Shown here one piece after another: positions 46,892 to 54,615 of a stretch of 64,000 nt of DNA. The notes under the pieces were generated by a model. That model saw only the letters and a list, made by a program, of their open reading frames with translations. It was not told the origin of the DNA and made no database searches. A program made the translations under genes and the position numbers. Every line of letters starts with the position of its first letter. The stretch's first letter is position 1. Location of the stretch: the NCBI GenBank assembly GCA_963755085.1, contig CAVWIN010000029.1:1-64000 (forward strand), in the 5' to 3' direction. The stretch comes from JACVRM01 sp963755085 (GTDB lineage Bacteria; Actinomycetota; Thermoleophilia; Gaiellales; Gaiellaceae).

Positions 46892-47554
46892 ATGTACATC
46901 CTGGTCGCGGGCGGGGGGAAGGTGGGCGCGAACGTCACGCGGACCCTCATCGCCTGGGGCCACGAGGTCACGCTGATCGAGCAGCGGCGCGACCGCTTCG
47001 AGCGGCTGGAGGCCGAGTTCGAGCACCGGGTCCAGGTGGGCGATGCCACGGAGATGTTCGTGCTCGAGCGTGCGGGCATCCGCAGGCCGCCGGACCTGCT
47101 CGTGGCCGTCACCGGCGACGACGAGGACAACATCGTCATCTGCCAGATGGCCCGCGAGCACTTCGGCGTCCAGAAGGTGATCGCGCGCGTGAACGACCCG
47201 CGCAATCAGGAGCACTTCGACCTGCTCGGGATCGCGCCGACCGTGTCGGCGACCGCGAATGTGCTCGCGATGATCGAGCATGAGGTGCCCGAGCACGAGC
47301 TCATCCACCTGCTCGAGCTGAAGCGCGAGAGCCTCGAGATCGTCGAGGTGCAGATCGACAAGGACTCGCCGTCGGTGGGGAAGCGGATCGACAAGCTGAC
47401 TCTGCCCGAGGGCTCGCGGCTGATCTCCGTCATGCGCGACGGCCGGGCGTGGATCGCCGACGAGGCGACGGAGCTCCAGGCCGGCGACCAGGTGCTCGCG
47501 ATCCTCGAGGCGGGCAAAGAAGCCGAGCTCCGCGGCGTCCTGCTGAAGCGCTGA
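46892..47554 (+). CDS. trkA: TrkA-family potassium regulatory protein (RCK_N + RCK_C)
   Basis: 220 residues. RCK_N: MYILVAGGGKVGANVTRTLI, HEVTLIEQRRDRFERLE, DLLVAVTGDDEDNIVICQMA, KVIARVNDPRNQEHFDLLGI. RCK_C at about 140-218: SLEIVEVQIDKDSPSVGKRIDKLTLP, RAWIADEATELQAGDQVLAIL. Binds nucleotides to control a K+ uptake channel or transporter. It starts at the base after the preceding TrkA-N stop. With no Trk/Ktr membrane subunit nearby, the three APC-stress-domain permeases in the same operon are the natural candidates for its partner. Confidence 0.92.
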   Translation: MYILVAGGGKVGANVTRTLIAWGHEVTLIEQRRDRFERLEAEFEHRVQVGDATEMFVLERAGIRRPPDLLVAVTGDDEDNIVICQMAREHFGVQKVIARVNDPRNQEHFDLLGIAPTVSATANVLAMIEHEVPEHELIHLLELKRESLEIVEVQIDKDSPSVGKRIDKLTLPEGSRLISVMRDGRAWIADEATELQAGDQVLAILEAGKEAELRGVLLKR

Positions 47555-47576
47555 GCATCCCGCCCGACGTAGGCGA

Positions 47577-49085
47577 ATGACGCCGTTCGCGGACGTCGTC
47601 GACGCGTCGTCCGCCGTAGCGGCCACGTCTGCCCGCTCTGCCAAGACGGCGGCCCTCGCCGAGCTCCTCCGCCGGCTCGACCCCGACGAGGTGCCGATCG
47701 CGGTCGGCTTCCTCACCGGCGCGCCGCGCCAGGGGCGGGTCGGGGTCGGCTACGCGACGGTCTACGGGGTCGAGGCGGCGCCGGCAGCCGAGCCGTCGCT
47801 CACGGTCGCCGACGTCGACGCGGCGGTTACGGCGGTGCAGCAGCTCACCGGCAAGGGCTCGGCGGACGCCCGCCGTGCCGTCCTGTCCGACCTGCTCGGC
47901 CGCGCAACGGCCGAGGAGGCCTCGTTTCTGCGCCGCCTCTTCACCGGCGAGCTGCGCCAGGGGGCGCTCGCCGGCGTGATGGTGGACGCGGTGGCGAAGG
48001 CGGCGGGCGTGGCGGCCGACGTCACGCGGCGCGCGTTCATGCTCTCCGGCGACCTTTCGCGCACGGCGGCGATCGCACTCGGCGAGGGCGAGGCGGGCCT
48101 GCGCGCGGTCGGCTTCGAGCTGTTCCGCCCGGTGCTGCCGATGCTCGCCTCGCCGGCGGAGAGCGTCCGCGAGGCGGTCGAAAGCTTCGAGCTCTCCTCG
48201 GTCGAGTGGAAGCTCGACGGCATCCGCATCCAGATTCACCGGCGCGCCGGCGAGGTGCAGATCTACACGCGCAACCTCAACGACATCACCGCCGTGCTGC
48301 CGGGGATCGCGGAGGCGGTACGGGGGCTGCCGCTGCAGCAGGCGGTGCTGGACGGCGAGGCGATCTGGATGGGCGACGCCGGCCCGGCCGCGTTTCAGGA
48401 CACCGTCGCGCGCCTCGACGGCGACGCCCCGCCCGAGGGGATGAGGACGTTCCTCTTCGACGTGCTGCACCTTGACGGCGACGATCTGCTCGACGCGCCG
48501 CTGGCCGAGCGCGCGGCCAGGCTCGATGCCGTCGCAGGCGACATGCGCATCCCGCGTGTGCTGACGAGCGACCCGGAGGTGGGGGAGCGCGTCCTCGAGG
48601 AGGCGCTCGCCGCGGGCCACGAGGGCGTCGTCGTGAAGGACGCGGACTCGCCGTATGTCGCCGGGCGCCGCGGGAAGGCGTGGCGCAAGGTCAAACCCGT
48701 TCGTACCTACGACCTGGTCGTGCTCGGCGCCGAGTGGGGCCACGGGCGGCGGCAGGGCCGGCTCTCCAACCTCCACCTCGGCGCGCGGGGGGCCGACGGC
48801 GGCTTCATCATGGTCGGCAAGACGTTCAAGGGCATGACCGATGAGCTGCTCGAGTGGCAGACGGCCGCACTGCTCGAGCGCGAGGTCGAGCGGCGCGGGA
48901 TCACCGTCCTCGTCCGGCCGGAGCTCGTCGTCGAGATCGCGCTCGACGGTGTCCAGGCGTCAACGCGCTACCCGGGCGGCGTCGCGCTCCGCTTCGCGCG
49001 CGTGAAGGGCTACCGGCCCGACAAGGACGCGGCCGAGGCCGACACGATCGAGGCGCTGCGGGCGCTCCTGCCCGCGCGGATGTAG
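47577..49085 (+). CDS. lig: ATP-dependent DNA ligase
   Basis: 502 residues. N-terminal helical DNA-binding domain (about 1-190), adenylation motif VEWKLDGIRIQIHR with the nucleophile Lys near 212, YTRNLNDIT, LDGEAIWMG, FLFDVLHLDGDDL, EGVVVKDADSPYVAGRRGKAWRKVKP (motifs IV-V), and an OB-fold end RYPGGVALRFARVKGYR. This is the LigB/archaeal-like ATP ligase found in many actinobacteria beside the essential NAD+ ligase; probably a repair enzyme. ATG at 47577, 22 bp after trkA. Confidence 0.95.
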   Translation: MTPFADVVDASSAVAATSARSAKTAALAELLRRLDPDEVPIAVGFLTGAPRQGRVGVGYATVYGVEAAPAAEPSLTVADVDAAVTAVQQLTGKGSADARRAVLSDLLGRATAEEASFLRRLFTGELRQGALAGVMVDAVAKAAGVAADVTRRAFMLSGDLSRTAAIALGEGEAGLRAVGFELFRPVLPMLASPAESVREAVESFELSSVEWKLDGIRIQIHRRAGEVQIYTRNLNDITAVLPGIAEAVRGLPLQQAVLDGEAIWMGDAGPAAFQDTVARLDGDAPPEGMRTFLFDVLHLDGDDLLDAPLAERAARLDAVAGDMRIPRVLTSDPEVGERVLEEALAAGHEGVVVKDADSPYVAGRRGKAWRKVKPVRTYDLVVLGAEWGHGRRQGRLSNLHLGARGADGGFIMVGKTFKGMTDELLEWQTAALLEREVERRGITVLVRPELVVEIALDGVQASTRYPGGVALRFARVKGYRPDKDAAEADTIEALRALLPARM

Positions 49086-49091
49086 CGGCCG

Positions 49092-49313
49092 TCAGGCCGA
49101 GCGCCTGCGGTGCACGCGCGGCGCCTGCTGTCCGAGCGCCGCGTAGGCGAGCGCTTGCAGCGACTCGTTGAGCGAGCTCAGCTCGCGCACGATCGGCGCA
49201 ATCTGCTCGCCGCTGTCGAGCCGGCGGTTGAGTGCGCGCAGCTCGGCGGTCAGCGCGTCCAGGCGCCCGAGCAGGGCGTCGAACTGCCGGTCACCGAGCT
49301 CTCTGGGCTCCAT
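49092..49313 (-). CDS. Small coiled-coil protein, unknown function
   Basis: 73 residues. A heptad-like helix from about 9 to 60 (FDALLGRLDALTAELRALNRRL, then IVRELSSLNESLQALAYAAL) predicts a coiled coil, followed by a basic tail RVHRRRSA. ATG at 49313, overlapping the upstream HAD-like gene by 23 bp on the same strand. Convergent with the DNA ligase, 6 bp from its stop. No family recognised. Confidence 0.5.
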   Translation of the reverse strand: MEPRELGDRQFDALLGRLDALTAELRALNRRLDSGEQIAPIVRELSSLNESLQALAYAALGQQAPRVHRRRSA

Positions 49314-49794
49314 GCACCTGATCGTAGTCCGCGGCGCGGATCAGCTCGTCGCGAGTTCGCGCAACGTCCGCGTCGCCGAGCGCGGCGAGCAGACGCTCCA
49401 GTGCGCCCGTGCCGGCCTCGACCGCGTCGACGCGGCGGTCGGCGCCGAGCTGCGCGAGCACGACGCGCGCCAGCGGCTCCGGCGCATCGGTGAAGACGCC
49501 GAGCCGGACGCCGCGGCCCGCGAGCGCGCGCAGCGCGGCGGCCACGGCGGCGTCACGGCGCACGTGCACGGGCGCGTGGTCCTCGGCGAAACGGGAGAGT
49601 GAGTTCCGCCAGTCCCCAATTCCATGCTCGGCCCACTCGTCGAGCTGGGCCGCGGCCTCGCCGCGATCTGCAGGCAGGGCCGACGCATCCAGCCCGGCGA
49701 TTGACGCGTAGCGCCGGGACGCGTCTACGAGCCACGCCGACCAGAGGCCGTGGGTGTCCGCCAGGGCATCCAGCTCGACCGCGAGCGCGCTCAC
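49291..49794 (-). CDS. HAD-superfamily-like protein, probably inactive
   Basis: 167 residues from GTG 49794. The C-terminal half looks like the HAD core: ALAGRGVRLGVFTDAPEPLARVVLAQLG (motif II Thr in FTDA) and a late helix-rich part ALERLLAALGDADVARTRDEL. The N-terminal nucleophile motif DxDxT is not evident (the start reads VELDALADTHG), and a helical cap region follows. It may be a diverged phosphatase or a non-catalytic relative. Its start overlaps the VanZ gene stop by 4 bp. Confidence 0.6.
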   Translation of the reverse strand: MSALAVELDALADTHGLWSAWLVDASRRYASIAGLDASALPADRGEAAAQLDEWAEHGIGDWRNSLSRFAEDHAPVHVRRDAAVAAALRALAGRGVRLGVFTDAPEPLARVVLAQLGADRRVDAVEAGTGALERLLAALGDADVARTRDELIRAADYDQVHGAQRAR

Positions 49795-50147
49795 CGCAGC
49801 ACCCGGCGTGCGGCGAGGAGGCCGATGACGATTCCGATCGAGTCGATCGCCACGTCGCGCGGCCGGCCCTCGCGGCCGACCACGAACGACTGGTGGTACT
49901 CGTCCGAGCAGGCGTAGAGGAACGCCGCCGCGGCCGCCCACGGCGTCGTCACCGCGCGCCGCAGCAGGAACGCGAGGATCGCGTACTCGGTCACGTGCGC
50001 GCACTTGCGCAGGATCAGATCCCAAGTGCCGAGCCCGCTGTGCAGCGACGGGATCGACGACAGCGCGAAGATCAGCCCGGCCCAGAGCACGATCGGGAGC
50101 CACACCGTCAAGAGCGGCGAGCGGTTGCGGAAGACGTGCGCCTCCAT
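49791..50147 (-). CDS. VanZ-family membrane protein
   Basis: 118 residues, about four membrane helices. VWLPIVLWAGLIFALSSIPS, CAHVTEYAILAFLLRRAV, and the VanZ signature ACSDEYHQSFVVGREGRPRDVAIDSIG with conserved Asp-Glu-x-x-Gln. VanZ gives low-level teicoplanin resistance in enterococci; most relatives are uncharacterised. ATG at 50147, divergent from the cobalamin riboswitch operon. Followed by the HAD-like gene with a 4-bp overlap. Confidence 0.9.
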   Translation of the reverse strand: MEAHVFRNRSPLLTVWLPIVLWAGLIFALSSIPSLHSGLGTWDLILRKCAHVTEYAILAFLLRRAVTTPWAAAAAFLYACSDEYHQSFVVGREGRPRDVAIDSIGIVIGLLAARRVLR

Positions 50148-50189
50148 GCTCCATAGTCTGTCGATCCGGCCGCTGGTAGTGTCCGGCCC

Positions 50190-50352
50190 CTAGTCAGAAC
50201 AGGCGAGCGGTTGAGGGAACGCCGGTGCGAATCCGGGACGGTCCCGCCGCTGTAAGGGGAGAAGCCTCCGCGCCGACACGCCACTGGCCCACGGGCTGGG
50301 AAGGCGGCGAGGAGGGGAGCCCCGAGTCAGAAGACCTGGCCGCCCGCCTCCC
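50190..50352 (+). ncRNA. Adenosylcobalamin riboswitch
   Basis: The order of conserved blocks fits the cobalamin element: GAGGGAAcgCCGGTGCGAATCCGG, GACGGTCCCGCCGCTGTAAGG (50238-50258), GCCACTGG near 50280, the B12-box region, and AGCCCCGAGTCAGAAGACCTGGC closing at about 50340. It lies just before btuF, whose ribosome site GAAGGAGG follows 20 bp later, so cobalamin should shut off translation or transcription of the whole btuFCD-cobUTS operon. Confidence 0.93.
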
Positions 50353-50382
50353 AGAACCGAGCCCCTCGTGGAAGGAGGAACG

Positions 50383-51225
50383 GTGCTCAAACGAGCCCTC
50401 ATCGCGCTCGCGGCGGCAGCCGCCGTAGCGCCCCCATCTGCCGTCGCGGCGCCCCAGAAGGCGGTCCCGCACCGGATCATCTCGCTGTCGCCGACGGCGA
50501 CCGAGTCGCTCTTCGCGATCGGCGCCGCCAAGCAGGTCATCGCCGTCGACGACCAGTCCGACTTCCCGAAGCAGGCGCCGCGCACCAAACTCTCGGGCTA
50601 TACGCCGAACGTCGAGGCGATCGCGAAGTACGGGCCCGACCTGGTTGTCATCCAGGGCGACGTCAAGGGCCTGCGCAGCTCGCTGACGACGCTCCACATC
50701 CCGGTGCTGATCCAGCCCGCCGCGAACACGATCTCGGGCGCGTACGCGCAGATCCGCGAGCTCGGAGCGCGGACGGGGCACCAGCAGCAGGCGAAGGCCC
50801 TCGTCACGCGCATGCAGCAGCGGATCAGGGCGGCGGTGGCCTCGGCGCCGCACGAGAACCTCAAGGTGTTCCACGAACTGAGCCCCGACCTCTACTCGGC
50901 GAAATCCGGCACATTCATCGGCCGCGTGTACGCGCTCTTCGGCTTGAAGAACATCGCCGACCAGGCGCCCGGCACGGACTACCCGCAGCTGTCCTCGGAG
51001 TACGTCGTCGCCGCGAACCCGGACGTGATCGTCCTCGCCGACTCGCGCTGCTGCGGCCAGAGCCGGGCGACCGTCTCGGCCCGGCCGGGCTGGAGCGGCA
51101 TCGCCGCCGTGAAGACGGGCACGGTAGTGCGTGTCGACGACTCGATCGCGTCGCGGTGGGGGCCCCGCGTCGTCGACTACGTCCGCGCCGTGGCGAGCGC
51201 GCTGAAGTCGCTGAAGGCCAAATAA
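50383..51225 (+). CDS. btuF: Cobalamin ABC transporter substrate-binding protein
   Basis: 280 residues. Export signal at about 4-21 followed by RIISLSPTATESLFAIGAAK, the start of the BtuF/FepB-type two-lobed binding fold; also LSGYTPNVEAIAKYGPDLVV and the ending VDYVRAVASALKSL. There is no lipobox cysteine, so unlike most Gram-positive binding proteins it may be freely secreted or held by an uncleaved signal. I start at GTG 50383 because GAAGGAGG lies 4 bp before it; a further-upstream ATG at 50368 would lie within the ribosome site. First gene under the riboswitch. Confidence 0.9.
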   Translation: MLKRALIALAAAAAVAPPSAVAAPQKAVPHRIISLSPTATESLFAIGAAKQVIAVDDQSDFPKQAPRTKLSGYTPNVEAIAKYGPDLVVIQGDVKGLRSSLTTLHIPVLIQPAANTISGAYAQIRELGARTGHQQQAKALVTRMQQRIRAAVASAPHENLKVFHELSPDLYSAKSGTFIGRVYALFGLKNIADQAPGTDYPQLSSEYVVAANPDVIVLADSRCCGQSRATVSARPGWSGIAAVKTGTVVRVDDSIASRWGPRVVDYVRAVASALKSLKAK

Positions 51226-51226
51226 G

Positions 51227-52315
51227 TTGGGGGAGGCAGCGGAGCTGCCGGTCGCGGCACCGCGCGTACGCGCGGTGCCGCGACCGGGGCGCCGCCGGAC
51301 CTGGCCCTGGTACCTCGGCGGCGTCCTCTTCGCCGCCGTCGCGGTCGTCTGCGGCCTCTTCGTCGGCCCGGCCGACATCGGCTACTCGCCGATGGCGAGC
51401 GATCTCGCCTCGCACGTGCCGTTCCTCGGCGTCCACTCGCGGCTCTCCGAGACCGACTCGGCGATCCTCTGGCAGATCCGAGCCCCGCGGGTGGTCATGG
51501 GGCTGCTCGTCGGCGGGCTGCTCTCGATCGCCGGCGCCACCTACCAGGGGACATTCCGCAACCCGCTCGCCGACCCGTACCTGCTCGGCGTGGCGGCCGG
51601 CGCCGGCCTCGGCGCGACGTTCGCCCTCGTCTACGGCTCGGGCGGCGCCTGGAGCAATGACCTGCTCCCGCTCGCGGCGTTCGTCGGCGGCGCCGCGGCG
51701 GTCGCGCTCGCCTATGTCGTCGGCCGCGCGGCGGGCGGCACGGGGCGTGCCGCCGCGCTCGTCCTCGCAGGCGTCACGGTCGCGTCGTTCCTCACGGCGA
51801 TGCAGACGTACCTCCAGCAGCAGCACGCCGACACGCTCCAGTCCGTCTACTCGTGGATCCTCGGCAGCCTCGACACCGCCGGCTGGCACGACGTGCTGCT
51901 GCTGCTGCCGTACGCGGCGATCAGCACCTTCGTCCTGCTCCTGCACCGCCGCGTGCTCGACGTGCTGGCGCTCGGCGACGACGAAGCCGCGGCGCTCGGG
52001 ATCAACGTCGGCCGCACCCGGCTGCTGCTCGTCGCCGCCGCGACGCTCGGGACGGCCGCGGCGGTCGCGGTCAGCGGGCTGATCGGCTTCCTCGGCATCA
52101 TCGTCCCGCACTTCGTGCGGCTCGTCGCCGGCGGGAGCTACCGCATCGTGCTGCCGCTGTCGCTGCTCGTCGGCGGCGGCTTCCTGGTCTTCGCCGACAT
52201 CGTCGCGCGGACCGTCCTCTCGCCGGCCGAGCTTCCGATCGGCGTGGTGACCGCCTTCTTCGGCGCGCCGTTCTTCGCCATCGTGCTGCGCACGAGCCGC
52301 GGGGTGACGGGATGA
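51227..52315 (+). CDS. btuC: Cobalamin ABC transporter permease (FecCD family)
   Basis: 362 residues with about ten membrane helices; FecCD family blocks SAILWQIRAPRVVMGLLVGG, GATYQGTFRNPLADPYLLGV, ALGINVGRTRLLLVAAATLG and GLIGFLGIIVPHFVRLV. Pairs with BtuD to import B12. The start is uncertain: TTG 51227 lies 1 bp after btuF, and GTG 51275 is the other option; neither has a good ribosome site, so translation is probably coupled to btuF. A 40-bp perfect palindrome (51248-51287) lies within these first codons and would fold strongly in the mRNA. Confidence 0.9.
   Translation: MGEAAELPVAAPRVRAVPRPGRRRTWPWYLGGVLFAAVAVVCGLFVGPADIGYSPMASDLASHVPFLGVHSRLSETDSAILWQIRAPRVVMGLLVGGLLSIAGATYQGTFRNPLADPYLLGVAAGAGLGATFALVYGSGGAWSNDLLPLAAFVGGAAAVALAYVVGRAAGGTGRAAALVLAGVTVASFLTAMQTYLQQQHADTLQSVYSWILGSLDTAGWHDVLLLLPYAAISTFVLLLHRRVLDVLALGDDEAAALGINVGRTRLLLVAAATLGTAAAVAVSGLIGFLGIIVPHFVRLVAGGSYRIVLPLSLLVGGGFLVFADIVARTVLSPAELPIGVVTAFFGAPFFAIVLRTSRGVTG
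51248..51287. repeat. 40-bp perfect palindrome in the first codons of btuC
   Basis: Left arm from 51248 begins CCGGTCGCGGCACCGC and right arm ends GCGGTGCCGCGACCGG at 51287; the two 20-base arms are exact reverse complements meeting at CGT|ACG. As RNA it would form a long stem with a tiny loop; as DNA it could bind a dimer or extrude a cruciform. Not part of any recognised element. Confidence 0.85.
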
Positions 52316-53079
52316 CGGTGGCCTTCGACGGCGTCTCGGTCACGCTCGACCGCGCCGAGGTGCTGCGCGGCGTCTCCGGCCGCGTCGAGCCTGGCGAGTG
52401 GCTGACGATCATCGGCCCCAACGGGGCGGGGAAGAGCACGCTGCTGCGCGCGTTCATGCGCCTCGTGAAGGCGACCGGGTCGATCACGCTCGACGGCGTG
52501 GAGACGGCGCGCATGCGTGCGCGTGAGCTCGCGCGGAAGCTCGCGCTCGTCCCGCAGACGCCGGCGATGCCCGTGATGATGACGGTTGCCGAGTACGTGC
52601 TGCTCGGCCGCACGCCGCACCTCGGCTACCTCGCGCGCGACGGGGACGGCGACCGCGAGGCGGCTGCCGAGGCGCTGCACCGGCTCGATCTGGACACCTT
52701 CGCGGCACGGCGGCTGGGCACGCTGAGCGGCGGCGAGCAGCAGCGCGCCGTTCTGGCCCGCGCGCTCGCGCACCAGGCGCCGGTGCTGCTCCTCGACGAG
52801 CCGACCGCGTCGCTCGACATCGGCCGCAGCCAGAAGGTGCTCGAGCTGGTCGACGAGCTGCGGCGCGAGCAAGGGCTTACGGTCGTGGCGACGATGCACG
52901 AGCTCACGCTTGCCGGGCAGTACGCCGACCGCCTGCTGCTCCTCGACCGTGGCCGCGTCGTCGCCTCGGGCGAGCCGCGCGAGGTGCTGACCGAGGAGCT
53001 CGTCGCGCGCCACTACGGGGCGAGCGTGCGGATCCAACAGGTCGCAGGAGGGCTGGTCGTCGTGCCCGCACGGCTATGA
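52312..53079 (+). CDS. btuD: Cobalamin ABC transporter ATP-binding protein
   Basis: 255 residues. Walker A IIGPNGAGKSTLLRAFM (about 37-53), Q-loop VPQTPAMP, signature GTLSGGEQQRAVLARAL (about 137-153), Walker B VLLLDEPTASLD and the His switch TMHELTLAG. Belongs to the FecE/BtuD class with the typical VAEYVLLGRTPHLG stretch. ATG overlaps the btuC stop; its stop overlaps cobU. Powers B12 import with BtuC and BtuF. Confidence 0.95.
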   Translation: MTVAFDGVSVTLDRAEVLRGVSGRVEPGEWLTIIGPNGAGKSTLLRAFMRLVKATGSITLDGVETARMRARELARKLALVPQTPAMPVMMTVAEYVLLGRTPHLGYLARDGDGDREAAAEALHRLDLDTFAARRLGTLSGGEQQRAVLARALAHQAPVLLLDEPTASLDIGRSQKVLELVDELRREQGLTVVATMHELTLAGQYADRLLLLDRGRVVASGEPREVLTEELVARHYGASVRIQQVAGGLVVVPARL

Positions 53080-53597
53080 GCGGGCTCACCTTCCTGCTCG
53101 GCGGCGCGCGGAGCGGCAAGTCCTCGCTGGCGCTCGAGCTGGCGGAGCGCGCGGGCGGGCCGGTCACCTTCATCGCCACCGCGACGGCCGGCGATGAGGA
53201 GATGGCTGCCCGGATCGCGGCGCACCGCGTCGAGCGGCCGGGGACGTGGACGACGGTCGAGGAGCCGCTCCGCCTGCAGGAGGCGCTCGAGGCCGCGGAG
53301 GGGACGGTGGTCGTTGACTGCCTTTCCCTCTGGGTTGCGAACCTGCTCGAGGCCGGCGTGACGGACATCGAGGAGCAGTCGGTCGCGGCGGCCGCCGTGG
53401 CGGCCCGCCGGCGCACGATTGCAGTCAGCAACGAGGTCGGCCTCGGCGTCGTCCCGGCCACGCCGCTCGGGCGCCGCTATCGCGACGTGCTGGGCCGCGT
53501 GAACGCGGCCTGGGCCGACGCGGCGGAGGCCACGCTGCTGGTCGTCGCCGGCCGTGCGCTGCCGCTCGCCTCGCCGTGGGAGCTCGTCGATGCGTGA
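53076..53597 (+). CDS. cobU: Adenosylcobinamide kinase / guanylyltransferase
   Basis: 173 residues. LLGGARSGKSSLALELA P-loop (about 7-23), IATATAGDEEMAARIAAHRVERP containing the guanylylated His in HRxxRP, and VVDCLSLWVANLLEAG. Phosphorylates adenosylcobinamide and adds GMP to give GDP-cobinamide, the activated corrin for lower-ligand attachment. ATG overlaps the btuD stop by 4 bp and its end overlaps cobT by 8 bp. Confidence 0.95.
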   Translation: MSGLTFLLGGARSGKSSLALELAERAGGPVTFIATATAGDEEMAARIAAHRVERPGTWTTVEEPLRLQEALEAAEGTVVVDCLSLWVANLLEAGVTDIEEQSVAAAAVAARRRTIAVSNEVGLGVVPATPLGRRYRDVLGRVNAAWADAAEATLLVVAGRALPLASPWELVDA

Positions 53598-54615
53598 GGT
53601 GCGCGCTACGAGGCCGGCGGACATCGCGGCGCTCCGCGCGCGCCTTGACGAGAAGACGAAGCCACGCGGCAGCCTCGGCCGGCTCGAGGACCTCGCCGTC
53701 CGCGTCGCCGCGGCCGGCGGCCGCCTCGATGTGCTCGACCCGGTGATCGTCGTCGTCGCCGGGGACCACGGTGTCGCCCGCCAGGGCGTTAGTGCCTACC
53801 CGCAGGAGGTCACGCGCCAGATGCTCGCGGCCTTCACGGGCGGCGACGCTGCCGTCTGCGTCCTCGCCCGGCAGGCGGGCGCCGACCTGGTGGTGGTCGA
53901 CGCCGGCGTCGTCGAGCCAGTCGACGACGCGGGCGTGCTCGACCTGCGCCAGGGGCCGGGGACGGCCGACTTCACGACCGGCCCGGCAATGTCGCGCCGG
54001 CAGGCGGAGGCCGCGCTCGCGGCCGGCATCGAGCTCGCGGACGAGCTGGTGCGCGACCACGGCCTGGTCGCGCTCGGCGAGATGGGCATCGGCAACTCCA
54101 CGGCGGCGGCCGCGGTCGCGGCGGCGCTCCTCGAGTGCGGCCCGCAGCTGACGTGCGGCCGGGGCACCGGCCTGGACGACGCCGGGCTCGCGCACAAGGT
54201 GGCGGTCGTCGAGGCAGGCCTCCGGCTCCACGACCCGGATCCCGCCGACCCGATCGGGGTCCTCGCCGCCGTCGGCGGCTTCGAGCTCGCGGTGCTCATG
54301 GGGCTCGCCCTCGGCGCGGCCTCGCACCAGGTGCCGGTCGTGATCGACGGGTTCATCAGCAGCACCTCGGCGCTGGCCGCTGCGAAGCTCGCGCCGGCGC
54401 TGCCCGCCAGGCTCGTCGCGTCGCACCGCTCGCCGGAGCCGGGGCACACGCTCGTCCTCGACGCGCTCGGCCTCGAGCCCGTGCTCGATCTCGGCATGCG
54501 GCTGGGGGAGGGCTCGGGCGCGGCGCTCTGCCTGCCGCTCATCCGCTCGTCGCTCGCGATCCTCGAGGAGATGGCGACGTTCGCGGGCGCCGGCGTCACC
54601 GATGCGGGCCGTTGA
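53590..54615 (+). CDS. cobT: Nicotinate-nucleotide--dimethylbenzimidazole phosphoribosyltransferase
   Basis: 341 residues. KTKPRGSLGRLEDLA, VVVAGDHGVARQGVSAYP, ALGEMGIGNSTAAAAV, GGFELAVLMGLAL and the catalytic Glu in LGMRLGEGSGAALCLPLI near residue 303. Makes alpha-ribazole phosphate, the lower ligand of B12, from a benzimidazole base. ATG at 53590 is within the end of cobU; the 3' end overlaps cobS by 14 bp. No bluB or other dimethylbenzimidazole synthesis gene is present here, so the base may come from elsewhere. Confidence 0.96.
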   Translation: MREVRATRPADIAALRARLDEKTKPRGSLGRLEDLAVRVAAAGGRLDVLDPVIVVVAGDHGVARQGVSAYPQEVTRQMLAAFTGGDAAVCVLARQAGADLVVVDAGVVEPVDDAGVLDLRQGPGTADFTTGPAMSRRQAEAALAAGIELADELVRDHGLVALGEMGIGNSTAAAAVAAALLECGPQLTCGRGTGLDDAGLAHKVAVVEAGLRLHDPDPADPIGVLAAVGGFELAVLMGLALGAASHQVPVVIDGFISSTSALAAAKLAPALPARLVASHRSPEPGHTLVLDALGLEPVLDLGMRLGEGSGAALCLPLIRSSLAILEEMATFAGAGVTDAGR

